Below the pieces are notes generated by a model. It did not search any database, had not been told where the DNA came from, and was given only the letters and a program-made list of their open reading frames with translations. Position numbers and translations under genes: made by a program. A stretch of DNA of 63,444 bases from RUG11462 sp045539315 (lineage in GTDB: Bacteria; Bacillota; Clostridia; Oscillospirales; Acutalibacteraceae), in the NCBI GenBank assembly GCA_045539315.1, contig JAZQFC010000001.1, positions 1-63,444 of the forward strand. Reading direction: 5' to 3'. This document shows positions 24,516 through 32,091 of this stretch, piece after piece. Within the stretch, counting starts at the first letter, position 1; the number at the start of each line of letters is the position of its first letter.

Positions 24516-25457
24516 TTACTGTCCCACCTTTCTTAAAGCTTTTTGAATAAGTTCGTTTGAAGCAACCATCATTGCGAACAATACAGTAGCAATTGCGCAA
24601 GCATAACCCATTTCAAAACGAGCGCCACCATAGTCTTCAATATGGTTAAGAATTGTATGTACAGCGTAGTCAGTTGAAGGCATACCAAACAAACCTGTTG
24701 TTACTGCGCCTACTGAGAATGAGTGAGTAATACTCATTACCGCTGAGAACATAAGTTGTGGTTTCATACTTGGAAGAGTGATGAACCATAATTCTTGCCA
24801 ACGGTTTCTAATACCTTCAACATAACCTGCTTCATATTGTGAACGGTCAAGTGTTCTAAAACCAGCAACGTTTGACAAGAAGCCGGTACCAAGGGACATC
24901 CACACAATAACAAGCATTGCAATCCAAATCATATAAGAAGTATCGGTCATAAACTGAATTGGTTGGTCTATAAGACCAAGGTTCATTAAAGTACCGTTAA
25001 TCCAACCATAAGCGTCACCGGAGAACATAATACCGAAAATGGTAAATGCACCACCTGAAATTGAAGGGGCATAAAGAATTGTTACCATAATCGCACGAGT
25101 TCTAGGACCTAATTCGTTGATAAGCCAAGCGAACATAATAGACATTAAGTAGCCTAAAGGACCTGTAACAATTGCTAAAGTTAAAGTGTTTTTAACCGCT
25201 GTGATAAAGATATCATCGTTACCGAGCAATTGACGGTAGTTTTCAAATCCTATAAAAGTAGGAAACTCAAGTACGTTGTAATAGGTAAAACCTAAAACGA
25301 TAGAAGCAAGTACAGGTAAAACTGTAAATGTGAAGAAGATTATTCCCCAAGGAGCGATGTAAAAATAGCAGTCCCAGTTGTTTTGGAATTTTTTCTTCAA
25401 CAATTTTCTGTCAGTTGCTCTAATTTCTTTTTTAGAAGCATTACTAATAACAGCCAT
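24516..25457 (-). CDS. MalF/LplB-type sugar ABC permease, first pair
   Basis: The 313-residue permease has a basic N-terminus (KKEIRATDRKLLKKKFQNNWDCYFYIAPW) and six helices. The EAA-type loop is YEAGYVEGIRNRWQELWFITLPSMKP. It is of the MalF/LplB class. It follows the giant binding protein gene by 14 nt. The transport partner should be the binding protein domain encoded upstream; energy must come from an ATPase encoded elsewhere (MsmK-type sharing is known in Firmicutes). Confidence 0.9.
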   Translation of the reverse strand: MAVISNASKKEIRATDRKLLKKKFQNNWDCYFYIAPWGIIFFTFTVLPVLASIVLGFTYYNVLEFPTFIGFENYRQLLGNDDIFITAVKNTLTLAIVTGPLGYLMSIMFAWLINELGPRTRAIMVTILYAPSISGGAFTIFGIMFSGDAYGWINGTLMNLGLIDQPIQFMTDTSYMIWIAMLVIVWMSLGTGFLSNVAGFRTLDRSQYEAGYVEGIRNRWQELWFITLPSMKPQLMFSAVMSITHSFSVGAVTTGLFGMPSTDYAVHTILNHIEDYGGARFEMGYACAIATVLFAMMVASNELIQKALRKVGQ

Positions 25458-25471
25458 TTTCTCTCTCCTTT

Positions 25472-28400
25472 CTAATCTTCAATGTTTGGCAAACCAAACT
25501 CTGTACGTTTTTTAGCAATTTCTGCATCAATGATATTTGCATAATCGTAAAGAGTATCTTTTGCGTCTTTTTCTTTATAAACAACTTTTCTGAAAGCATT
25601 GTTAATATGTCTTTCAATAAAGTAACTACCTGCAATTTGTGGAATTGGGTCTGCCCAAGATAATTGCTCATTAAGAATTTCTTTTTCTTCAGTAGTCCAA
25701 GGCAATTGGTCAAATGCATCAATGTTAGCAGTATTGTAACGAGATGAACGACCAAGAATGCTTTCCATTTCATTACCGAATGAAGCCTGTGTATCAGTTG
25801 ATACCCACCATTTCAAGAACTTCCATGAAAGGTCATAACTTACATTGTTCAACAAGATAACAGCGCAGTTTGTACCAAGACCTAATGTATGGTCAATATA
25901 AGTGTTGCCATTTTCGTCTTTGCGCTCGGTACCAGGAATAAGTGTGTAACCCCATCTGCCATTGATTTCAGGAGCAGATACTGCGAGTGTGTTATACAAT
26001 GTGTAGTTATCAATACCAAGTGGCATTTCACCGGTTCTGAAACGGTTTTTAAAGTCATAAGACAATGGCAAGTCATAGTTTACATAGTAATTTGTCCATT
26101 GTTTAAATGCTTTAATTGCCTCATCAGTTTGAAGGTCGGTTGATTTTGCATCTGCAGTGTACAAATCGCCGCCCATTTGTTTAAGCATTGCATAGAATAC
26201 GCCTGTGCCTACTGTTGGCATACCGAATTCAAGATTTTTCTTATTTAAAGCAGTGATGGTTGAAACGAGTTCAGACCAGGTTTCAGGAACTGCAATTCCT
26301 TCAGCAGCAAGAACGTCAGTACGATAGTACATTACCATATAGTCTTGTCTTTCAGGAAGAGCATAAATACCAATATCCTCTTCTTTGCCATAACCTTTTC
26401 TATCAAAGGTATATTGCTCGAGTGATCTTGGGTGGAATTTTGATAAAAGTTCATTGAATGAAACATCCCATTTAGAACCTTCTTCGCCCTTATCATCTTT
26501 AAAGTTCTTCAAATCGTAAATAGAATTACGAAGAGCGAAGTTTACAGGTTCACCAGGCATTTGGTCAATAGCAACATCAGGAGCGATACCTGATACTACC
26601 GCAGGAAGAATAGCGCCCATATTTACAAGTTCAAGGTTAACAAGGTTGCCTGTTTCAACTGTATATGTACTGTTGATTAACTGACGAAGAACTTGGAATT
26701 GGTCACGACCGCCTGCCATCCAAACAGAGATAGTATTTTCATCATCTTTATCAATCTCTCTATCATTACCGATAGCGTTGTAATCAACTGTAAATGATGA
26801 GATAAATCTATTAACGCTATATGCTAAACTCTTGAAGAAGCCAACTTCAGGTTCTTTAATTTCAGAGCCAGGTTGTGACAATGAAATATAGTCAATTTCA
26901 AGTGGAATGCTTGAAGCGCCATTGAGCCATGTACCCAAAGAACCAACATTTGTTTTGAAATATGAAAGTTCTTTAGCGATTTCGTCTGAATCTTCATACA
27001 TTTTTGTCATTTGACGAATGAGAGTATCAATAATAGCAAGACCTGAACTCTTTTCGCCTGTGTATTCTGTGATACCATCAACAATTGACTGCAAAATTTC
27101 AGCATTTTCGCCCAAAGCCGCAATATCTTCAGGAATAAGTTCATCTAACTGATAGTCACGGTTTGTATCAGGCTCGGTTGATGTGATTTTGATGATTTTA
27201 CGATAAATTTCGTTAATCGAAGTCAAAACATCATTTGTTTTGCTCAAATAATCACCAAGTTTTGAAAGAGTTGTTTCAAGAGTAATCTCATCACCAGGTT
27301 TTAAGTAAACCAAACATTGACCATTGTCTTTTGTTTGTGGTGAGAACATACTCCACTCTCTTGTGTAACCGAACTCAATTGCCTTTGCTTCTGTGAAAGG
27401 AATTTCGCCGTTGATATAAAGTCTTCTAGGCGAGTTCATACCGTCATTTACATTTTGACGATACTTGAAGTTAATAGCATACAAGCCTTCTTTAACATTT
27501 TCGCCGACTTTCCAAGTGATTCTTTGGCCAACGCCTGCCCAAGATGAACCACCTGTGATATTTACAGTTTGAACATAAGCAGAAATTGCTTTGTCGCCTG
27601 ATGAAGTTGAAGCAGTTGAAACATCAACAGAAGGGTAGAGGGTTTTGTCTGATTTTAATACAGCGCTTTCGCCCTCGATGATAACTTCATCGCCTTCATA
27701 ATTTTTTCCATCAAACTGTTTTAAGTATGTTTCATAACTAATTGTTTCTTCAATTGGTTTGATTTCAACGCTGCCGATGATAACAGGTTCTGCAATACCA
27801 TTGATAGAAATTGTGTTTTCGCCTTTTTTGAAAGCAAACTCCAATGGTTCAGAAACATAACCGTAACTGTCTATCACATATGCGCTATGCCAACCAAAAA
27901 TCTCAACTTGGTCTGGACGCATTTCGTTGCCATAAAAGTCAACCTTGAAACCAACAGTTCCGTCTTCTCTTTCAACGAGTTTGTCTTTGAAACTTCTTTT
28001 AAAGTTACAACTTGAAGCATTCGCGAAAGGTGTTTCTCCATTGATTTGTATTTCTCTTGAAATACTAATGTCTTTACCAAGCACGGTGTAGTAATTCAAA
28101 ACGATATTATACATACCCGCTTGGTTTAAATTGAATTTGAAAGTAACATCGTCACTTTCATCGGTCATAACAACCTGTTTGTAGTTTGGTGCACTTTCCA
28201 CAGGATAATCGCTACCGTTTACAAGTTTTGCGTTATCTGATTTTTTAACAATATCAGACGCATCAACAACGATATGCTCTTTTCCGTTTGGCAATGATTC
28301 GTTTGCGGCTAGATAATCTTCATAAGTCGCAAGTTCATCATAAGTTACTTCGCCGAAAACCGCATTTGATGATTGGTTTTTCTCGTAACCTGACATCGCT

Positions 28401-28501
28401 ACCATTTTGGAAAGTGAGTCTGAATCAGCGGCTGCAGTAACGCCTAAAGCAGAAAATGCAATAAGCACCGCCAAAACAATTGATAAAACTCTTGCCATCA
28501 C
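25472..28501 (-). CDS. Giant extracellular sugar-binding protein with two N-terminal carbohydrate-binding-like modules
   Basis: The 1009-residue protein has a signal peptide (cleavage after about AAA, residue 25) but no lipobox Cys, odd for a Gram-positive binding protein. Two beta-sandwich modules follow (about 60-200 and 265-400). Both contain a G-x-Y...Y strand, R..Y/I.INGE.PF..A and an aromatic-rich end, as in CBM35/jelly-roll domains. A helical stretch (about 420-560) leads to an extracellular solute-binding domain (about 595-1000) with DVAIDQMPGEPVNFALRNSIYDL, TWSELVSTITALNKK and KFLKWWVSTDTQ. This is about twice the usual 430-550 residues. It is the first gene of the seven-gene locus. 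It probably captures a large or decorated glycan. Confidence 0.85.
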   Translation of the reverse strand: MMARVLSIVLAVLIAFSALGVTAAADSDSLSKMVAMSGYEKNQSSNAVFGEVTYDELATYEDYLAANESLPNGKEHIVVDASDIVKKSDNAKLVNGSDYPVESAPNYKQVVMTDESDDVTFKFNLNQAGMYNIVLNYYTVLGKDISISREIQINGETPFANASSCNFKRSFKDKLVEREDGTVGFKVDFYGNEMRPDQVEIFGWHSAYVIDSYGYVSEPLEFAFKKGENTISINGIAEPVIIGSVEIKPIEETISYETYLKQFDGKNYEGDEVIIEGESAVLKSDKTLYPSVDVSTASTSSGDKAISAYVQTVNITGGSSWAGVGQRITWKVGENVKEGLYAINFKYRQNVNDGMNSPRRLYINGEIPFTEAKAIEFGYTREWSMFSPQTKDNGQCLVYLKPGDEITLETTLSKLGDYLSKTNDVLTSINEIYRKIIKITSTEPDTNRDYQLDELIPEDIAALGENAEILQSIVDGITEYTGEKSSGLAIIDTLIRQMTKMYEDSDEIAKELSYFKTNVGSLGTWLNGASSIPLEIDYISLSQPGSEIKEPEVGFFKSLAYSVNRFISSFTVDYNAIGNDREIDKDDENTISVWMAGGRDQFQVLRQLINSTYTVETGNLVNLELVNMGAILPAVVSGIAPDVAIDQMPGEPVNFALRNSIYDLKNFKDDKGEEGSKWDVSFNELLSKFHPRSLEQYTFDRKGYGKEEDIGIYALPERQDYMVMYYRTDVLAAEGIAVPETWSELVSTITALNKKNLEFGMPTVGTGVFYAMLKQMGGDLYTADAKSTDLQTDEAIKAFKQWTNYYVNYDLPLSYDFKNRFRTGEMPLGIDNYTLYNTLAVSAPEINGRWGYTLIPGTERKDENGNTYIDHTLGLGTNCAVILLNNVSYDLSWKFLKWWVSTDTQASFGNEMESILGRSSRYNTANIDAFDQLPWTTEEKEILNEQLSWADPIPQIAGSYFIERHINNAFRKVVYKEKDAKDTLYDYANIIDAEIAKKRTEFGLPNIED

Positions 28502-28624
28502 TAAATTGTCTCCTTTACTTTTTTAAGCAAATACCTTATCACAAGCACATACCAAACAAAACTTCGACAAAAATTTTGCAAAAACGACTAATTTTAGCAG
28601 TTTGCATAATTTTTGCACCCTTGT

Positions 28625-28643
28625 TTTGTGCAATATGCACAAA
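28625..28643. promoter_or_regulatory. Palindrome TTTGTGCA-N3-TGCACAAA upstream of the sugar locus
   Basis: The arms are perfect 8-bp inverted repeats around ATA. More TTTGCA/TTTTGCA half-sites lie at about 28575, 28610 and 28868-28898. It is a candidate operator for the transport locus. The 28502-29007 gap also contains the TetR promoter; I could not place a convincing -35/-10 for the locus itself. Confidence 0.45.
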
Positions 28644-28937
28644 CGGATAGGGGCATTTACTCAATGTTGATTAATATTACCACATTTAAGAGGTCATTTC
28701 TTGCTAAATAGTGATATTTTTTCGTTAAAATTTACAGAAAGTTGTTATTTAAAAATATGGCTAAAACTACCGAAAACAGACGATTTTTAAAATTTTGACT
28801 TAAATTTTTGGTAATGTTTTTTAAAACAACTTGATTTTTGCGTTTTTCAGGAGTCATTTTTGTATAAAAAACTGCACAAATTATGCAAAATGCACAACAA
28901 AATATCAATATTTCGGTATTTTTGCGCCGAGAAAAAT

Positions 28938-28966
28938 TTGACAAATTATTGTTTTTGATATATAAT
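28938..28966 (+). promoter_or_regulatory. Promoter of the TetR-like gene
   Basis: TTGACA (28938-28943), 17 nt, TATAAT (28961-28966): a full consensus. Confidence 0.82.
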
Positions 28967-28968
28967 GC

Positions 28969-28983
28969 TTGTTATATAACGAA
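28969..28983. promoter_or_regulatory. Palindrome at the TetR gene transcription start
   Basis: GTTATATAAC (28971-28980) is a perfect palindrome inside the slightly imperfect TTGTTATATAACGAA. It covers the predicted start of transcription, as expected for autorepression. Confidence 0.5.
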
Positions 28984-29007
28984 CAAAAATAAAAAGGAAT
29001 GATAAAA

Positions 29008-29496
29008 ATGCCTCCAAAACAAAGATTTTCAAAGCAGGATATAATAGACGCAGGTTTTAAGATTTTAAGAGAAAACGGCGCAGAGTTTATTAATGCCAGG
29101 GCTATTTGCAATAAGTTGAACTGTTCTACCCAGCCAATATTCTCGCAATTTGAAAATATGAGCGAATTAAAAGAAGTTTTGGTTGAAAAGGCAAGGGAAG
29201 TTTACAACGAATGTGTTAAAGAGGCGCTTGCTTCTGATGATACGCCTTTTAAGGCTTCGTGCATTGCTTATATAAGATTTGCAAAGAATGATATGCATTT
29301 GTTTTCGCTATTGTTTATGAATGAAAAGAGCGAAAAAATCGGCGAATTCAAGATGAATACAGATGAAGAATCGCATTTTCATCTTTGGATTTATGCACAC
29401 GGAATTGCAACGCTTATTGCAACAAAATCAATACAGTTTACCGATGAGCAGATAGCCGAAATGGTAAATCGCGCCTACACTTCAACTTTAATATAG
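29008..29496 (+). CDS. TetR-family transcriptional regulator
   Basis: The 162-residue protein has the N-terminal TetR helix-turn-helix (about 5-48): FSKQDIIDAGFKILRENGAEFINARAICNKLNCSTQPIFSQFENMSELKEVL. The C-terminal ligand-binding half has no recognisable signature (compare the short TetR_C WHG-type domains). The start at 29008 was chosen because GGA lies about 10 nt upstream; the ATG at 28999 is too close to it. It probably represses its own promoter through the palindrome at 28969-28983. Targets are unknown; neighbours on each side are the sugar locus (divergent) and an amino-acid transporter (convergent). Confidence 0.85.
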   Translation: MPPKQRFSKQDIIDAGFKILRENGAEFINARAICNKLNCSTQPIFSQFENMSELKEVLVEKAREVYNECVKEALASDDTPFKASCIAYIRFAKNDMHLFSLLFMNEKSEKIGEFKMNTDEESHFHLWIYAHGIATLIATKSIQFTDEQIAEMVNRAYTSTLI

Positions 29497-29500
29497 CAAT

Positions 29501-29527
29501 AAAAAAGACCGCTTCTGCGGTCTTTTT
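29501..29527. terminator. Bidirectional terminator
   Basis: Arms AAAAAAGACCGC / GCGGTCTTTTTT lie between the TetR-like gene and the convergent amino-acid ABC operon. Confidence 0.9.
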
Positions 29528-30304
29528 TTATATATTCTCTAATGATTTTGCTAAAAATGATTTCATTTTCTCACTCTTTGGATTATCAAAAACCTCTTCA
29601 GGTGTTCCCATTTCTTCAACAATGCCATCTGCCATAAATATAATTTTATCGGCAACTGTACGAGCAAAATTCATCTCATGGGTAACTACTATCATTGTGC
29701 TATCAGAAGATTTAAGCCCTTTGATAACCTTTAAAACTTCGCCTGTAAGTTCAGGGTCGAGCGCACTTGTAGGCTCATCAAAACACAAAATATCAGGGCT
29801 CATTGCAAGGGCACGAGCAATTGCAACACGCTGTTGTTGACCACCTGATAACTGGCAAGGGTAAAAGTCGCGTTTGTCGGTAAGACCTACTTTTTTAAGC
29901 AATTTTTCTGCATTTTCTTCAATATCATGCGCATCGCCAAAACGACCCAAATTTGCGCCTGATTTTAATGCTAACTTTGGCGCTAGAGTGATGTTTTCAT
30001 AAGCAGTATACTGTGGGAAAAGATTAAACGACTGAAAAACAAGGCCGAAGTGTAATCTATTCTCGCGAATTTGCTTATCATTTAATTTTTCGCCATCTTT
30101 TAAAATGGTTTTGCCATCAATTTGAATGCTACCCGATGTTGCTTTTTCTAAAAAGTTCAAGCAACGAAGAAGCGTTGTTTTACCACTACCAGACGAGCCG
30201 ATAATCGCCAAAACTTCGCCTTTTTCCATTGAAAAAGATATATCTTTAAGCACTTTAGTAGAGCCAAAGTTTTTAACAATATTATTTACTTGTAAAAATG
30301 CCAT
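29528..30304 (-). CDS. Polar amino acid ABC transporter ATPase (GlnQ-like)
   Basis: The 258-residue ATPase has Walker A GSSGSGKT (36-43), signature LSGGQQQRVAIARALA, Walker B ILCFDEPTSALDPELTGEVL and H-loop VVTHEM. The ARTVADKIIFMADGIVEEMGTPEEVFDNP end is typical of the GlnQ/HisP class. It energises the permease encoded just upstream (5-nt gap). A loop insert around 100-115 (KSGANLGRFGDAHDIEE) is slightly longer than usual. Last gene of a binding protein-permease-ATPase operon. Confidence 0.92.
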   Translation of the reverse strand: MAFLQVNNIVKNFGSTKVLKDISFSMEKGEVLAIIGSSGSGKTTLLRCLNFLEKATSGSIQIDGKTILKDGEKLNDKQIRENRLHFGLVFQSFNLFPQYTAYENITLAPKLALKSGANLGRFGDAHDIEENAEKLLKKVGLTDKRDFYPCQLSGGQQQRVAIARALAMSPDILCFDEPTSALDPELTGEVLKVIKGLKSSDSTMIVVTHEMNFARTVADKIIFMADGIVEEMGTPEEVFDNPKSEKMKSFLAKSLENI

Positions 30305-30309
30305 AACCT

Positions 30310-30996
30310 TTAACTCCTAAAATAACTTAATTTTTTCTCAATATAGCCGAACAACAAAGTTAACACACCGCTGAATATGAGATAATAAACACCGGTGAAG
30401 AACAACGGCCAAATCTGACCTGAAATGCCTTGACTACCCTTCATAAACGCCTGACCTGCCCAAATGATTTCTTGCAAAGCGATAATTCTCGAAAGAGAAG
30501 TGTCTTTAACAAGAGTGATAATCTCATTAGACATAGGTGGCATAATGCGTTTTATCATCTGCAAAAGGGTAACTTTAAAGAAAATTTGAGATTTGGTAAG
30601 TCCCAAAACTTGCCCTGCCTCTTGTTGACCGACAGGGACGCCCTCAATTCCGCCACGATAAATTTCTGAAAAATAGCACGCGTAATTTATAATAAAAGCA
30701 ACGCAAGATGCTATAAATCTACCGTTTTCACCACTACCCCAAATAGGGTTATCAAAAACAAGACCGGGGAAAAAGTAGATAATAAGAAGTTGGAGCATAA
30801 GCGGTGTTCCGCGAATAATCCAAACAAAAACTTTAATAACTATTGAAAGCGGCTTGAATTTTGACATTGAGCCAAATGAAATAATAAGTCCCAATGGAAT
30901 TGCTCCAATAAGCGTTATCATAAAAAGTTTTAGCGTTTGCAAAAAACCTTCATTTAATGCGCCTAATACAATAGGAAACTGTTGTGAAAAGTCCAT
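30310..30996 (-). CDS. Polar amino acid ABC transporter permease
   Basis: The 228-residue HisM-type permease has the EAA loop QQEAGQVLGLTKSQIFFKVTLLQ and the family stretch RGTPLMLQLLIIYFF. The start at 30996 was chosen for its AAGGAAT site; a longer frame to 31038 would run into the upstream hairpin. It acts in the cytoplasmic membrane with the ATPase encoded downstream and the binding protein encoded upstream. Confidence 0.92.
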   Translation of the reverse strand: MDFSQQFPIVLGALNEGFLQTLKLFMITLIGAIPLGLIISFGSMSKFKPLSIVIKVFVWIIRGTPLMLQLLIIYFFPGLVFDNPIWGSGENGRFIASCVAFIINYACYFSEIYRGGIEGVPVGQQEAGQVLGLTKSQIFFKVTLLQMIKRIMPPMSNEIITLVKDTSLSRIIALQEIIWAGQAFMKGSQGISGQIWPLFFTGVYYLIFSGVLTLLFGYIEKKLSYFRS

Positions 30997-31019
30997 AATA
31001 AAAATTCCTTTTAACATCA

Positions 31020-31052
31020 AAAACATAGAGTGCAACATGCACCCTATGTTTT
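31020..31052 (-). terminator. Intercistronic hairpin after the binding protein gene
   Basis: Arms AAAACATAG.GTGCA / TGCAC.CTATGTTTT (one mismatch) form a stem between the binding protein and permease genes, with only a short T-run. It probably stabilises the binding protein mRNA and limits read-through. Confidence 0.65.
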
Positions 31053-31078
31053 GATAAAACTATTATTTTTTAAAAAAA

Positions 31079-31876
31079 TTATTTAATTAATGCTGCTTGA
31101 ACATCATATTTTTCTGCAACTTCTTGCAATTTGCCGTTGTCTTTGCACTCTTTAAAGAAAGCATTGATTTTTGCAACTAAATCAGAACCTTTTCTGAAAC
31201 CAACGCCATATTCTTCATCGTTAAGACCAACTGTATATGTAAGGTCAGTATAACCTGTGCCTTCGCCTATCATAGCAGCAGCCATAAGTGAGTCGATAAT
31301 AGCAGCGTCTGATGTGCCTGAAGAAACTTCAAAAAGCGCTGATGCTTGGTCTTTAACTTCTGTGAAATTAAAGCCGTTTTCTTCTGCCATCTCTTTACCT
31401 GCAGAGCCTGCTTCTACTGCGAATGCAAGGTCTTTACAAGCGTCAACTGTTTGATATTTGTCTGCTTCTTTAATAGGAACGATTACAACTTGTTGGTTGT
31501 TACAATAAGGGTCTGAACAGTCCATACCTGCTTTAACTTCATCAGTTAAAGTCATACCATTCCAAACACAGTCAATTGATTTACCGTCAAGTTCTAAAAT
31601 TTTGTTATCCCAGTCGATTTCAACAAATTCAACTTCTACACCAAGGCTTTCAGCAAAAAGTTTTGCCATATCTGCGTCAAAACCAACCCATTCGCCATTT
31701 TCATCTTTGTAGTCCATAGGAGCAAAGTCTGTAATACCAACAACCAATGTGCCTTTTTCTTGAACATACTCTAAATCTGTTTTAACGTCTGCATCTGTGT
31801 CTGCAGGTTTTTTTGCACAACCTACAAATGAAAGTGCTAATACTAATGTTAAAATAAGTGCTAATAACTTTTTCAT
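31079..31876 (-). CDS. Polar amino acid-binding lipoprotein
   Basis: The 265-residue protein has a lipoprotein signal (LALSFVGC, Cys20) and an SBP_bac_3 domain: LVVGITDFAPMDYKDENGEWVGFDADMAKLFAESL, IDCVWNGMTLTDEV and DAAIIDSLMAA. It is anchored outside the membrane and captures a polar amino acid for the permease/ATPase pair that follows. The ligand is not clear; the Arg that usually binds the amino acid carboxylate is not obvious in the DEVKAGMDCSDPY segment. First gene of the operon, with promoter at 31920-31948. Confidence 0.92.
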   Translation of the reverse strand: MKKLLALILTLVLALSFVGCAKKPADTDADVKTDLEYVQEKGTLVVGITDFAPMDYKDENGEWVGFDADMAKLFAESLGVEVEFVEIDWDNKILELDGKSIDCVWNGMTLTDEVKAGMDCSDPYCNNQQVVIVPIKEADKYQTVDACKDLAFAVEAGSAGKEMAEENGFNFTEVKDQASALFEVSSGTSDAAIIDSLMAAAMIGEGTGYTDLTYTVGLNDEEYGVGFRKGSDLVAKINAFFKECKDNGKLQEVAEKYDVQAALIK

Positions 31877-31919
31877 AATTAAATACCTCTTTTTCTTAAT
31901 TTTTTGTTATCGCTTTAGT

Positions 31920-31948
31920 ATAGTAACACACTAAAACGCATTTGTCAA
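31920..31948 (-). promoter_or_regulatory. Promoter of the amino-acid ABC operon
   Basis: On the minus strand TTGACA (31943-31948), 17 nt, TACTAT (31920-31925). TATACT overlaps it at 31917-31922 with 20-nt spacing. Confidence 0.65.
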
Positions 31949-32007
31949 CCCCTTTTTCAAAAAAAGTTGAAAATTTTATTTTATAATAAAAAATGCAACC
32001 TTTTTTC

Positions 32008-32033
32008 AACGAAAATGCATTTGCATTTTCGTT
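32008..32033. promoter_or_regulatory. Long palindrome over the GH5 gene promoter
   Basis: AACGAAAATGCA and TGCATTTTCGTT are perfect 12-bp arms around TT. The right arm covers the -35 box (32021-32026), the placement of a repressor operator (LacI-like in style). Confidence 0.65.
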
Positions 32034-32049
32034 TTATGTCTGATATAAT
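32021..32049 (+). promoter_or_regulatory. Promoter of the GH5 gene
   Basis: TTGCAT (32021-32026), 17 nt, TATAAT (32044-32049) with TGA before the -10. Confidence 0.72.
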
Positions 32050-32091
32050 AATGTTGCAAAATATTAATGTGCATTTTTAGGAGGTTTTTTA

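Noticed and set aside
28732..28944. A 70-codon minus-strand frame between the sugar locus and the TetR gene
   Set aside because: It starts with TTG inside the TetR promoter, has no ribosome site and shows low-complexity, AT-driven composition.
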